This document shows, piece by piece, positions 25,667-34,717 of a stretch of DNA of 64,000 nucleotides. Below the pieces are notes generated by a model that was given only the letters and a program-made list of their open reading frames with translations, did not search any database and was not told where the DNA came from. Origin of the DNA: an uncultured Roseateles sp. (lineage in GTDB: Bacteria > Pseudomonadota > Gammaproteobacteria > Burkholderiales > Burkholderiaceae_C); assembly GCF_963422335.1 (NCBI RefSeq), contig NZ_OY729424.1, positions 2,542,001 to 2,606,000 of the forward strand, written 5' to 3'. The position numbers and the translations under genes were made by a program. Position 1 is the stretch's first letter; each line of letters opens with the position of its first letter.

Positions 25667-26887
25667 ATGGATAGCAGCACGGTTCTTCAAGCCCCCGAGC
25701 AGGGACATCCGGTCTATCGCTTCATGCGCGGCGAGCAGGGCGTGCTCAGCGCCCTGCGGCGCGAGATCCACAGCTGGCCCGAGCTGGGCTTCGAAGAGAG
25801 CCGCACCTCGGACCGCATCAGCGCCGAGCTGGCGCTGCTGGGCATTGAGCACCATCGCAACATCGGCAAGACCGGCATCGTCGGCGTGATCCACGGCGAG
25901 CGGACCGACAGCGGCAAGTCGGTGGGCCTGCGCGCCGATATGGATGCGCTGGCGCTGACCGAGATCAACAGCTTCGACCATGTGTCGCGCAACCCCGGCG
26001 TCATGCACGCCTGCGGCCACGACGGCCACACCGCGATGCTGATGGGGGCGGCGCGCTATCTGTCGCGCCACCGCAGCGCCTTCAACGGCACCGTCTATCT
26101 GATCTTCCAGCCGGCCGAGGAGGGGCGCGGCGGCGCCCAGGCGATGCTGGACGACGGCCTGTTCGAGCGCTTCCCGGCACAGCAGATTTATGCGCTGCAC
26201 AACTCGCCGACCCTGCCGGTGGGCACGATCTCGGTGGCACCGGGCGCCTGCATGTCTTCGGCCGATATGTTCACGATGCGCATCAGCGGCCGCGGCGGCC
26301 ATGGCGCGCATCCGCATCTGGCCGCCGATCCGGTGGTGGCCGCCGCGCACGTGGTGACTGCCCTGCAAAGCATCGTGGCGCGTAGCGTGCCGCCGCTGGA
26401 AACGGCGGTGCTGAGCGTCTGTTCGATACGTGGTGGCGACTTCAATGCGCGCAATGTGATACCGGACTATGTCGAGATCGGCGGCACGGTACGCACCTTC
26501 TCGAGCGCGGTGCAGGACCTGATGGAGCGCCGTCTGCTGGAGGTGGCCACCTCGGTGGCCCATGCCCACGGCGCCAGCGTCAGCATGGACTACGAGCGGC
26601 TGTTTCCGCCCACCGTCAGCACCGAGCGCGAGGCGGCGTTTGCGGCCCAGGTGGCGACACGCCTGGTCGGGGCCGAGCGCGTCATCACCAAGCCCATGCC
26701 GTCCACCGGCTCGGAGGACTTCTCCTTCATGCTGTTGCGCAAGCCCGGCGCCTATCTGCGCGTCGGCCAGGGCGGTGCCGAGGCGGGCCGCATGCTGCAC
26801 AACCCGCACTACGACTTCAATGACCAGATCCTGCCGCTGGGCGCCAGCCTGCTGGCCGGCCTGGCGCTGGATGCGATGCCCGTCTGA
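25667..26887 (+). CDS. M20 amidohydrolase (hippurate/N-acyl-amino-acid hydrolase type)
   Basis: The 406-residue metallo-hydrolase starts at ATG 25667, with AAGGAG 9 nt upstream. The metal-binding motifs are LRADMDAL, HACGHDGHTAML and PAEEGRGG, and the dimerisation domain (GRGGHGAHPH) lies in the middle. M20D enzymes of this kind cleave N-acyl amino acids, hippurate or indole conjugates. No signal peptide, so it acts in the cytoplasm. It leads an operon with a peptide-binding protein 19 bp downstream, then an RpiR regulator and a hydrolase, which suggests import and deacylation of a peptide-like nutrient. Confidence 0.92.
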   Translation: MDSSTVLQAPEQGHPVYRFMRGEQGVLSALRREIHSWPELGFEESRTSDRISAELALLGIEHHRNIGKTGIVGVIHGERTDSGKSVGLRADMDALALTEINSFDHVSRNPGVMHACGHDGHTAMLMGAARYLSRHRSAFNGTVYLIFQPAEEGRGGAQAMLDDGLFERFPAQQIYALHNSPTLPVGTISVAPGACMSSADMFTMRISGRGGHGAHPHLAADPVVAAAHVVTALQSIVARSVPPLETAVLSVCSIRGGDFNARNVIPDYVEIGGTVRTFSSAVQDLMERRLLEVATSVAHAHGASVSMDYERLFPPTVSTEREAAFAAQVATRLVGAERVITKPMPSTGSEDFSFMLLRKPGAYLRVGQGGAEAGRMLHNPHYDFNDQILPLGASLLAGLALDAMPV

Positions 26888-26906
26888 ACATCTTCAGGGA
26901 AACACC

Positions 26907-28478
26907 ATGAATCGCTTGTATCGACTGAGTGCTCTTGCGCTCGCGTTCTCGGTTGCCGGACTGGCCCAGGCCGCCACCTTCCGCATGGCCAACCAGGGTG
27001 ACGCCACCTCCATGGATCCGCACTCGCTGCAGGAGTCCTTCCAGATCAGTTTTCTGAACAACATCTACGAACCCCTGACCACGCGCAACCGCAAGTTCGA
27101 GTTGGAGCCGGCCCTGGCCACCGGCTGGCGCAGTATCAACCCGACGACCTGGCGTTTCGAGCTGCGCAAGGGAGTCAAATTCCACGACGGTTCGCCATTC
27201 ACCGCCGACGACGTGATCTTCAGCCTGGAGCGCACCCGCTCGGAGTCCAGCGACACCAAGCTCTATGTGGCCCAGATCAAGGAGATTCGCAAGGTCGATG
27301 CGCACGCCATCGACATCGTCACCAACACCCCGTTCCCCATCCTGCCGGACCTGCTGACCGGCTGGTTGATCATGAGCAAGAGCTGGAGCGAGAAGAACGG
27401 CGCCAGCCAGCCCACTGATGTGCGCAAGGGCAAGGAGAACTACGCCACCCTGAACGCCAATGGCACCGGGCCGTTCATGCTGAAGTCGCGCCAGCCCGGG
27501 GTGAAGACGGTGCTGGCCAGCAATCCGGCCTGGTGGGGCAAGGTGGAGCACAACCTGAGCGAGGTGGTGTTCACGCCAATCGGCAATGACGCCACGCGCA
27601 TGTCGGCCCTGGTCTCCGGCGAGGTCGACATGATGGAGCCGGTGCCACTGCAGGACGCCGAGCGCCTGAAGGCCAATCCGGGACTGCGTGTGCTGCAGGC
27701 CAGCGAGCTGCGCACCGTCTACATCGGCCTGGACCAGTTCCGCGACGAGCTGCTGCACAGCAGCGTCAAGGGCAAGAATCCGCTGAAGGACAAGCGTGTG
27801 CGCCAGGCGCTGTACCAGGCCATCGACATAGAGACCATACGCACCAAGATCATGCGCGGCGCGTCCCAGCCCTCGGGCATGGTGCTGGCTCCGGGCATTC
27901 GCGGCTATGAGGGCGGGCTGGACAAGCGCCTGCCCTTCAGCCCCGAGGCCGGCCGTCAGTTGCTGGCACAGGCCGGCTACCCAGACGGTTTCGAGCTGGG
28001 CCTGCAATGCCCCAATGACCGCTATGTCAACGACGCCGAGATCTGCCAGGCGGTGGCCGCGATGTGGGCGAAGATCGGCATCAAGACCACGCTGACGGCC
28101 GAGACCAAGACCTTGTACTTCCCGAAGGCGCTGAAGCGCGAAGTCACCGCCTATATGCTGGGCTGGCAGCCGGCCGGCAATGACGGCCACAACGCCTTGT
28201 GGGCACTTTTCAATACGCCCCAACCGGGCGGCCAGGGCCAGTTCAACCTCGGCCGTTACAGCAACCCCAGGCTTGATGAACTGACGCAGCAGATCGCCGT
28301 CGAGCTGGACCCGCCCAAGCGCGCCGCGCTGATGCACGACGCCTGGAAGCTGGTGGTGGACGACATTCCGGTGCTGCCGCTGCACAACCAGCAGCTGTCC
28401 TGGGGCGTGAAGCGCAATGTGCAGCTGGTGCAGCAGCCGGACAACTCCAACCCGCTGCGCTTTGTCACCGTCAACTGA
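26907..28478 (+). CDS. ABC-transporter peptide-binding protein (SBP family 5)
   Basis: The 523-residue periplasmic protein has a signal peptide (about 1-22, ending AQA) and the DppA/OppA fold. Motifs include DATSMDPHSLQ at the start of the mature protein, WRFELRKGVKFHDGSPFTADDV near 85, and PLKDKRVRQALYQAID near 290. It would bind di- or oligopeptides or similar ligands. No permease or ATPase genes accompany it, so it must use a transporter encoded elsewhere. Its operon with an amidohydrolase suggests the ligand is that enzyme's substrate. Confidence 0.93.
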   Translation: MNRLYRLSALALAFSVAGLAQAATFRMANQGDATSMDPHSLQESFQISFLNNIYEPLTTRNRKFELEPALATGWRSINPTTWRFELRKGVKFHDGSPFTADDVIFSLERTRSESSDTKLYVAQIKEIRKVDAHAIDIVTNTPFPILPDLLTGWLIMSKSWSEKNGASQPTDVRKGKENYATLNANGTGPFMLKSRQPGVKTVLASNPAWWGKVEHNLSEVVFTPIGNDATRMSALVSGEVDMMEPVPLQDAERLKANPGLRVLQASELRTVYIGLDQFRDELLHSSVKGKNPLKDKRVRQALYQAIDIETIRTKIMRGASQPSGMVLAPGIRGYEGGLDKRLPFSPEAGRQLLAQAGYPDGFELGLQCPNDRYVNDAEICQAVAAMWAKIGIKTTLTAETKTLYFPKALKREVTAYMLGWQPAGNDGHNALWALFNTPQPGGQGQFNLGRYSNPRLDELTQQIAVELDPPKRAALMHDAWKLVVDDIPVLPLHNQQLSWGVKRNVQLVQQPDNSNPLRFVTVN

Positions 28479-28488
28479 GCGCCTTTCA

Positions 28489-29367
28489 ATGGATGAAGGC
28501 GCCGAGCCCAGCGCGGTCCAGCGGCTGACCCGAGGCTACGCAGCGCTGACGCCGCGCCAGCGCCAGATGGCCGATCATGTGCTGGGCCATCGTTTCGAGG
28601 CCGCCACCCTGGCCATCGATGCGCTGGCACGGCGCTGCGAGGTCTCGGTGGCCAGTGCCAACCGCTTTGTTCGGGCGCTGGGCTATGCCTCCTATGCCGG
28701 CTTTCGGGAGCATTGGCAACATGAGCTGATGGCCGATGAGGCCCCCGGCGCGCTGGCCAGGCTGCGGGCTCAGGCGCAGGCCGGTGAGGCCGCCGGCCCG
28801 CTGCTGCGGGGTGTGCTGCGCCACGGTCAGCAGAGCTTGCAGCACGCCCAGGCCGATCTCGACGACGAGCAGGCGCAGGGCTTGCTCGAAGCGTTGCTGA
28901 GGGCGCCCCGCGTGGCCGTGTTCGGTGCCGAGGTCAGTGCCTATCTGGCGGGTTACTTCGTCAATTACCTGAGTCTGTTCCGGGGCGATGTCGAGGGCCT
29001 GGCCGGCCTGGGTGGCGCCACCGAGCCCTATCGCCGTCTGCTGGCCTATGACGATCAGGATCTGCTGCTGTTGCTGTCGCTGCCGCGCTACTCGAAGCAA
29101 ACCCTGGAGGTGGCCGAGTTTGCCACCGCACGTGGCATTCCGGTGGCTGCCATCACCGACCAACCGTCTGCGCCTGTGGTGAGGCTGGCGCGCCACGTGC
29201 TTTACGCGCCGGCGGGTGACAGCCTGCTGCCGGCCTCGTCGCTGTCCACCCTGGCGCTGCTGGAGGGGCTGTGCAGCGCCGTCGGTGCGCGCAGCTCCCG
29301 CCTGGCCCAGGAACTGCCCTGGCTCTCGCATACGATGGCGGCTCACTACATCGATACGCCGACATGA
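28489..29367 (+). CDS. MurR/RpiR-family transcriptional regulator
   Basis: The 292-residue regulator has an N-terminal HTH (about 1-78, with LARRCEVSVASANRFVRALG) and a SIS domain (about 120-255) that in this family binds phosphosugars or other small ligands. It starts 10 nt after the peptide-binding gene; an upstream in-frame ATG lies inside that gene. Its stop overlaps the next start (ATGA). As the only regulator in the operon it probably controls the promoter at 25580-25609. The ligand is unknown, and a non-sugar ligand is plausible from the neighbours. Confidence 0.9.
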   Translation: MDEGAEPSAVQRLTRGYAALTPRQRQMADHVLGHRFEAATLAIDALARRCEVSVASANRFVRALGYASYAGFREHWQHELMADEAPGALARLRAQAQAGEAAGPLLRGVLRHGQQSLQHAQADLDDEQAQGLLEALLRAPRVAVFGAEVSAYLAGYFVNYLSLFRGDVEGLAGLGGATEPYRRLLAYDDQDLLLLLSLPRYSKQTLEVAEFATARGIPVAAITDQPSAPVVRLARHVLYAPAGDSLLPASSLSTLALLEGLCSAVGARSSRLAQELPWLSHTMAAHYIDTPT

Positions 29368-30083
29368 CGAGTTTGATACTGCTGCCCGGCCTGGGCTGTG
29401 ACGCCCGGGTCTGGGAGGCCCAACTGCAAGCCCTGGACGGGCTGGCGGTCAAGGTCTCGGACGCGCATGCCCGCCACGACAGCCTGGCCGAGGCGGCGCG
29501 GGCGCTGCTCGATGAGCAGCCCGGAGACTTGATGCTGTGTGGCGCCTCGCTGGGCGGCATGCTGGCGCTGGAGCTCTATGCCCAGGCGCCGCAGCGCGTG
29601 CGCGGGTTGGCCCTGCTGGGCACGTCGGCGCGACCGGACACGCCCGAACGCATGGCCATGCGTGTGGACGGCATACGGCTGATGCAAGAGGCGCTCGACG
29701 GCAAGCCGGCCGGCTTTGCTACGTTGCTGCAGGCCAATCTGCCGTTTTCGATGCACCGCGACGGCCTGGGCGACAAGCCCCTGGTCGCCCGATTCATGGC
29801 CATGCTGCGCGAGGCCGGCCCGGCCGGGCTGATGCGGCAGAACCGGATGGCTATGACGCGGCGCGACCATCGCGCCACGCTGACCACCGTGCGCTGCCCG
29901 ACCCTGGTGCTGTGCGGCGACGACGATCAGGTCACGCCGCCGGTGCATGCGCAGGAACTCGCGGCCGGCATCGCAGGCGCAGAGCTGCAGCTGATCCCTC
30001 GCTGCGGCCATATGCTGACGATGGAAAGACCCGCCGCGGTGAACACCGCGCTGCGGGACTGGCTGGGTCGTCTCAGTTCTTGA
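29364..30083 (+). CDS. Alpha/beta-fold hydrolase
   Basis: The 239-residue protein has the hydrolase fold: LILLPGLGCDARVW at the start (oxyanion region), nucleophile Ser in CGASLGGM near 70, Asp in CGDDDQVTPP near 190, and His in RCGHML near 217. It overlaps the RpiR gene by 4 nt, so it belongs to the amidohydrolase operon. Esterase, lactonase or amidase activity is possible; substrate unknown. It overlaps the convergent lipoprotein gene by 11 nt. Confidence 0.87.
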   Translation: MTSLILLPGLGCDARVWEAQLQALDGLAVKVSDAHARHDSLAEAARALLDEQPGDLMLCGASLGGMLALELYAQAPQRVRGLALLGTSARPDTPERMAMRVDGIRLMQEALDGKPAGFATLLQANLPFSMHRDGLGDKPLVARFMAMLREAGPAGLMRQNRMAMTRRDHRATLTTVRCPTLVLCGDDDQVTPPVHAQELAAGIAGAELQLIPRCGHMLTMERPAAVNTALRDWLGRLSS

Positions 30084-30624
30084 TCGCCGGCGCCGGGGCC
30101 TGCTGGGCCACCGGTGGCGGGGCAGGCATCGTCGGCTCGGCCATGGCAGGTTGCGCGTTCTGGGCATTTGGCGCTCGCGTCACCCGGGTCTTTCCGCCGG
30201 TGGTGATGATGACCACCGAGTCGCCGGGCTGCAGCGATTCATTGCCGCGGGCCTGGACGATGGCTCGGCGTTCGCCATTGCGCAGCTGCAGCATCAGTTC
30301 CACCGCCTCTTCGCGCGTGCCCTGGCGCTCGATTGCATTGCCTATCATCGCGCCGGCCACGGCGCCCAGCACACCGGCCACCTGGCCGTCGCGGCGTCCG
30401 CCGACACTGGAGCCGGCCACTGCACCGACCACACCACCGGCCGCAGCGCCTACGCCGCTTTGCTGGCCCTCGACGGTGACGGCGCGGATGGACAGCACGG
30501 TGGCGTCCTGCACCTGCGACAGGCGTTGCGCGTCACCGCGCTGCACCACGTCGGGACTGGTGGTCGAGCAGGCACTCAGGGTGGCCAGCCCGGCCGCGGT
30601 GGCGGCAACAAGCAGCTTTCTCAT
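30073..30624 (-). CDS. Glycine-zipper outer-membrane lipoprotein (SlyB/17-kDa-like)
   Basis: The 183-residue lipoprotein starts at ATG 30624 with GGAG 8 nt upstream. The lipobox LSAC gives Cys19 as lipidation site. A glycine-zipper 2TM region (about 58-96, GVGAAAGGVVGAVAGSSVGG and GVLGAVAGAMIGNA) resembles SlyB/PcP. A beta-rich domain follows (about 105-150), then a Pro/Ala-rich tail. Known: such proteins stabilise the outer membrane and are often stress-induced. Neighbours give no functional clue. Confidence 0.88.
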   Translation of the reverse strand: MRKLLVAATAAGLATLSACSTTSPDVVQRGDAQRLSQVQDATVLSIRAVTVEGQQSGVGAAAGGVVGAVAGSSVGGRRDGQVAGVLGAVAGAMIGNAIERQGTREEAVELMLQLRNGERRAIVQARGNESLQPGDSVVIITTGGKTRVTRAPNAQNAQPAMAEPTMPAPPPVAQQAPAPAIKN

Positions 30625-30742
30625 AGCAAATCTCCAATGAAGACGGCCATTAGACGACGAAATCCGTCCGGGCCCGGGCCCTGAGGCCAAAGGCTATGAG
30701 AGTGAGTTGATCTGGCTCAGTTCCCGGTACTTTGCAGGCTGC

Positions 30743-31300
30743 TCAGCCATGCAGGCGGCTGGAGCGCGGCACGCTGGCGAGCAGGAACTCCATCTGATCG
30801 CTGAGGATACGGCGGCCGCGCAGAATCATGTCCTCGTGCAGGCTGGGCACATAGGGCAGGTACATCAGGCTCATATGGGCCTCTTCGGGCAGGCGGCTGC
30901 CCTTGCGGCCGTTGCAGCCGCGGCAGGCGCTGATGCAGTTCATCCAGCTGTCGGCGCCGCCGCGCGAGGTCGGCACGATGTGCTCGCGCGTCAGCTCATC
31001 CATGTGGAAGCGGTGGCCGCAGTAGGCGCAGACCAGGCGGTCGCGCACGAACAGCTTGGGGTTTGACAGCGCCGGTGCCGAGCGCCAGGCCCGGCTGGGC
31101 ATGCTGCCCTTGACGGCGACGATGGGGTGGACCTCGATGCGCGATTGCTGGCCGGTGCGGCGCTGCAGCCCGCCGCGCAAGACCTGGCACGGGTCGCCCA
31201 GGGTCCAGGCGACACCGTCACTGGCGTAGATCACCGCCGCTTCCTTGGTGGTGATCCAGGCCTGAGGGCGGCCAGACACATCGAGTTGCAGGACATCCAA
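30743..31300 (-). CDS. HNH endonuclease
   Basis: The 185-residue protein has an HNH module (about 85-135): CAYCG, then HIVPTSRGG with the catalytic His, NCISACRGCNGRKGS with the Asn and second Cys pair. The two CxxC pairs should hold a structural zinc. About 80 residues lie before the nuclease domain and are not recognised. AAAGGAGG precedes the ATG. Stand-alone HNH proteins of this size are common in Burkholderiales chromosomes with unknown role. No methylase or toxin-antitoxin partner is adjacent. Confidence 0.88.
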   Translation of the reverse strand: MDVLQLDVSGRPQAWITTKEAAVIYASDGVAWTLGDPCQVLRGGLQRRTGQQSRIEVHPIVAVKGSMPSRAWRSAPALSNPKLFVRDRLVCAYCGHRFHMDELTREHIVPTSRGGADSWMNCISACRGCNGRKGSRLPEEAHMSLMYLPYVPSLHEDMILRGRRILSDQMEFLLASVPRSSRLHG

Positions 31301-31458
31301 GGCCAGGCCTCCTTTGTCGTCAAACCGGGGCGCAGTGAACGCGATTTGGGCAAACCTGTCGCGTTAAACGCTAGCGTAATCAATTGCCATCTGTTGCTCA
31401 ATAGGTCTTATACGCCGATTGCGTGGCCACTTCTTGACAGCCTCCTAGAATGGGCCGC

Positions 31459-32832
31459 ATGCATATTCCTGTTGCAAGGGGCTTGAAGGCCCGATTCGAT
31501 GCCGTGATGCCGGTGTTGGCCGCGCTGTGGCTGGCGGCCGGCACGGCCATGGCGCAGCCCAGACCGCCTGCGGCTGCTGCAGCGGCGGCCTCCGCGGCCG
31601 AGCCGGCGGCGCCGGTCTCGCTGTCGGCCCAGCGCCTGTACGAACGCACGCGCGTCAAGCTGGTGCAGATACGCACCTTGCTGAAGAGCCAGTCCAGCCA
31701 GGCCAGTGTCGGCTCCGGCTTTCTGGTCAGCGACGATGGCCTTTTGATGACCAACTACCACGTCGTCAGCCAGGTGGCTCTTCAACCCGAGCGCTACCGC
31801 CTGGTCTACACGACGGCCGATGGCAAAGAAGGTGCGCTGGAACTGCTGGCCATCGACGTGGTGCACGACCTGGCCCTGGTGCGTGCCAACCCGACCGAGC
31901 TGGCCACGCGGGGGCATTTGAACTTCCGTCCGCAAAGCCAGCCGCTGAACAAGGGCGAGCGCATCTACTCGCTGGGCAATCCGCTGGACGTCGGCTTTGC
32001 GCTGACCGAGGGCAATTACAACGGCCTGGTCGAGCGCAGCTTCTACCCCAGCATCTTCTTCGGCGGCTCATTGAACCCCGGCATGAGCGGCGGACCGACC
32101 CTGGATGAAGAGGGCCGGGTGATGGGCATCAACGTCGCCACCCGGCGCGACGGCGAGCAGATCAGCTTTCTGGTTCCTTCGATGTATGCCGAGGCGCTGC
32201 TGGCAAGGGGGCAAAAAGCGCTCCCGATCAAGAACGCGCTGTACCCCGAGATCACCCGCCAGCTGCTGGAGCATCAGCAGGTGCTGGTCGACAAGTTCAT
32301 GGCCCTGCCCTGGCGTTCGGCCGGCCACCCCCACTACCAGATACCGGTGCCGGGCGAGGACTTCATGCGCTGCTGGGGCAGCACCTCGGCCAGCGAGTCC
32401 AAGGGGCTGGACTACGAGCGCTCGGACTGCCAGCTGGAGCAGACGCTATTCATCACAGGTGCATTGTTCACCGGCGGCCTGACGGTGCGGCACGAGACCT
32501 ACGAGGGCAGCAAGCTGGGCCTGGTGCGCTTCACCAAGCTGTTCGGCGACAGTTTCCGCAACGAGCGCTTCGGCAGTGGGTCCCTGCGCGACTTCACCGC
32601 GCCCCAGTGCCAGGAGCGTTTCATCACCCAGGGCGGCTTGCCGCTGCGCGTGGTGCTTTGCATGACGGCCTATCGCAAGCTGCCGGGCCTGTTCGACGTC
32701 AGCGTGCTGGTTGCCACCCAAGACCAGGCCCGCGCCGGCGCACAGGGGCGGCTTGACGCTCGAGGCCTCAGCTTTGCCAATGCCATGCGCCTGTCGCGCC
32801 ACTATCTCGAAGGCTTCGCATGGAAAAACTAG
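31459..32832 (+). CDS. Secreted trypsin-like serine protease (S1/HtrA fold, no PDZ)
   Basis: The 457-residue protein has a signal peptide (about 1-33, ending AMA), an Ala/Pro-rich stretch and a trypsin-like domain. The catalytic triad fits His101 (TNYHVVSQ), Asp137 (VVHDLALV) and Ser210 (GMSGGP). The C-terminal half (about 255-457) has no PDZ domain and is unassigned; it contains several cysteines. I choose ATG 31459 because a TAGAAT box overlaps the other ATG at 31450 and neither has a Shine-Dalgarno. It overlaps the FHA membrane protein by 13 nt, so the two are coupled. Confidence 0.85.
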   Translation: MHIPVARGLKARFDAVMPVLAALWLAAGTAMAQPRPPAAAAAAASAAEPAAPVSLSAQRLYERTRVKLVQIRTLLKSQSSQASVGSGFLVSDDGLLMTNYHVVSQVALQPERYRLVYTTADGKEGALELLAIDVVHDLALVRANPTELATRGHLNFRPQSQPLNKGERIYSLGNPLDVGFALTEGNYNGLVERSFYPSIFFGGSLNPGMSGGPTLDEEGRVMGINVATRRDGEQISFLVPSMYAEALLARGQKALPIKNALYPEITRQLLEHQQVLVDKFMALPWRSAGHPHYQIPVPGEDFMRCWGSTSASESKGLDYERSDCQLEQTLFITGALFTGGLTVRHETYEGSKLGLVRFTKLFGDSFRNERFGSGSLRDFTAPQCQERFITQGGLPLRVVLCMTAYRKLPGLFDVSVLVATQDQARAGAQGRLDARGLSFANAMRLSRHYLEGFAWKN

Positions 32833-33830
32833 GCGTCCTGGAACTGCTGGACCGTGACGGCAGCGTGCGCCAGTATGTGGACATCCGCCAATGGCCCGTG
32901 CGCATCGGGCGCGACCTGCAGTGCGATCTGGTGCTCGACGACGTCCACGTGGCGGCCGAGCATGCGCAGATTTCGCTGCTGCACTCGGATCTGGACGGCG
33001 AACCCGATCGCCTGCACCTGACCGTCGGCAACACCGTGAACGGCGTGCTGGCCCAGGGCCGGCAGCTCAAGGCCGGCGATGCCTTGCTGCTGGCCTCGGG
33101 CGATGAATGGCAACTGGGGCGCTCGCGTCTGCGGCTGCGCCTGGCCACGGCCGAACTGGCACCCGAGCAGGCGCTGCAGGCGGTGGCCGATACGCCCTGG
33201 TGGATGCTGGCCCTTGCCCTGCTGGCCGCGCTGCTATGGGTGGCCGGCGAGTCCTATGTGGGATCCGAACCGGATGGCTTCTGGTCCAGCTATGTGAAGG
33301 ACGGTTTTACCGTGCTCGTCGGCCTGGCGGTCTGGGCCGCGCTGTGGGCCCTGGTGACCAAGCTGTTCCAGCATCGGCTGGAGTTTTGGCGCCATGTGTG
33401 GCTGGCCACCCTGGCAGCGCTGGTCGTCAGCGTGCTGACGTTCGTGCTCGCCCTGCTCGCCTACGCCACCTCGATCGAGGTTCTGGGTCGGCTGGGTGGG
33501 GTGTTGTCCAGCCTGGTGCTGTCGGCCCTGATCTATGGCCACCTGCTGGTGGTGCAGCCACGTCGGGGCAAGACCCTGCGCTGGTTTGCCGGCGGCATGT
33601 GCGCCTTGATGCTGGCCAGCAATCTGGGATTGAACTGGTATCGCTTCGAACGCCTCAGCGGCGAGCTGTATCTGTCCCAACTCTTCCCTCCGGTGCTGCG
33701 TGTGGCGCCCGGCGCCAGCGTGGACCAGTTCCTGGACGAGGCCAAGCGCCTGCAGCCCGCGCTGGAGCGCAAGGCCAAGGAGCCGGTGTCGGGATTCAGC
33801 AATGCGGCAGCACCGGAAGAAGAGGGCTGA
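32820..33830 (+). CDS. FHA-domain protein with five membrane helices
   Basis: The 336-residue protein has an N-terminal FHA domain (about 24-95; RIGRDLQCDLVL, EHAQISL), a module that binds phosphothreonine. Five predicted transmembrane helices follow (about 124-143, 159-180, 189-215, 222-244, 250-272), then a C-terminal domain of about 60 residues. The FHA domain should be cytoplasmic. It overlaps the secreted protease gene by 13 nt; together they look like a signalling pair linking a cytoplasmic phospho-signal to envelope proteolysis. No kinase or phosphatase is nearby. The function is inference. Confidence 0.85.
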   Translation: MEKLGVLELLDRDGSVRQYVDIRQWPVRIGRDLQCDLVLDDVHVAAEHAQISLLHSDLDGEPDRLHLTVGNTVNGVLAQGRQLKAGDALLLASGDEWQLGRSRLRLRLATAELAPEQALQAVADTPWWMLALALLAALLWVAGESYVGSEPDGFWSSYVKDGFTVLVGLAVWAALWALVTKLFQHRLEFWRHVWLATLAALVVSVLTFVLALLAYATSIEVLGRLGGVLSSLVLSALIYGHLLVVQPRRGKTLRWFAGGMCALMLASNLGLNWYRFERLSGELYLSQLFPPVLRVAPGASVDQFLDEAKRLQPALERKAKEPVSGFSNAAAPEEEG

Positions 33831-33840
33831 TGCGCCTGCC

Positions 33841-33867
33841 GAGGCCGCCGTCCTAGACGGCGGCCTC
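33841..33867. terminator. Perfect 12-bp hairpin after the FHA gene
   Basis: GAGGCCGCCGTC (33841-33852) and GACGGCGGCCTC (33856-33867) pair perfectly around CTA. It begins 11 nt after the FHA stop codon. The tract that follows is TAAAAATAA rather than T-rich, so it is terminator-like but not canonical. Confidence 0.5.
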
Positions 33868-33918
33868 TAAAAATAAGCAGCTTCCCCCTGTTGCGTCGGC
33901 AGGAAAGTCTGCAAAATA

Positions 33919-33930
33919 GAACGATCGTTC
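33919..33930. promoter_or_regulatory. 12-bp palindromic operator upstream of the TetR gene
   Basis: GAACGATCGTTC is a perfect palindrome in an A/T-rich setting (AAAATA on the left, GTTTTATTTT on the right), 20 bp before the GTG of a TetR-family gene. TetR regulators usually bind such sites to repress themselves and their neighbours, here the beta-oxidation operon. No second copy is evident between this gene and the first fad gene. Confidence 0.55.
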
Positions 33931-33949
33931 GTTTTATTTTGGGATTGCA

Positions 33950-34684
33950 GTGTCGGCTTCCGGAGCTATCAACAGCAAGTCAGCGTCGGCCCCCCAGGCT
34001 GAGCAGCCGCGTGCCCTGTCGAGGGAAACGACGCGTGGCCAGCAAAAAGGCCAGCAGACCCGGGCGGTGATACTTGAAGCCGCCCTGGGCCTGGCCTCGC
34101 ACATGGGGCTGGAAGGGCTGTCGATTGGCGCGTTGGCCGACGTCACCGGCATGAGCAAGTCGGGGGTCTTTGCCCACTTCGGCTCGCGTGAAGAGTTGCA
34201 GATCTCGGTCATCCGCGAGTACCACGCCCGCTTCGAGGAAGAGGTTTTCTACCCGGCCCTGACCGAGGAACGCGGCCTGCCAAGACTGCGCGAGCTGTTC
34301 GAGCGCTGGGTCAAGCGGGTGTCGGTCGAAGTCGATTCCGGTTGCATCTACATCAGCGGCGCGGTTGAGTTCGATGACAGACCCGGCCCGGTGCGAGACG
34401 CACTGGCCAGCATGGTGCAGACCTGGCACAGCGCGCTGGAGCGCGCCATCTGTCTGGCCATTGACGAGGGCCATCTGGCCCAGGACGCCGACCCGATGCA
34501 GATGCTGTTCGAGGTGCATGGCTTCATCCTCGCACTGCACCACGATGCCCGCTTCATGCGCAATCCCGGCGCACTCGACCGTGCCCGAAAGGGCTTCGAG
34601 CGCCTGGTCCAGCACTTCGCCACGCCCGCCGGCCTGGCCAGCAGTCCCAATCTGATTTCCACCTCGCCCGGCGCCCTGCGCTGA
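33950..34684 (+). CDS. TetR-family regulator of the beta-oxidation operon
   Basis: The 244-residue regulator has a disordered N-terminus (about 1-35) and a TetR HTH (about 38-85; LSIGALADVTGMSKSGVFAHF). The C-terminal domain (about 110-220) would bind a ligand. GTG 33950 is the likely start with GGGA before it. It is 33 bp ahead of the fad genes in the same direction, so it probably senses acyl-CoA or fatty acid and controls them; this is inference from context. Confidence 0.9.
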   Translation: MSASGAINSKSASAPQAEQPRALSRETTRGQQKGQQTRAVILEAALGLASHMGLEGLSIGALADVTGMSKSGVFAHFGSREELQISVIREYHARFEEEVFYPALTEERGLPRLRELFERWVKRVSVEVDSGCIYISGAVEFDDRPGPVRDALASMVQTWHSALERAICLAIDEGHLAQDADPMQMLFEVHGFILALHHDARFMRNPGALDRARKGFERLVQHFATPAGLASSPNLISTSPGALR

Positions 34685-34717
34685 GCCTGGTCCCGCCATT
34701 GCCTCAAGGAGTTTTCC

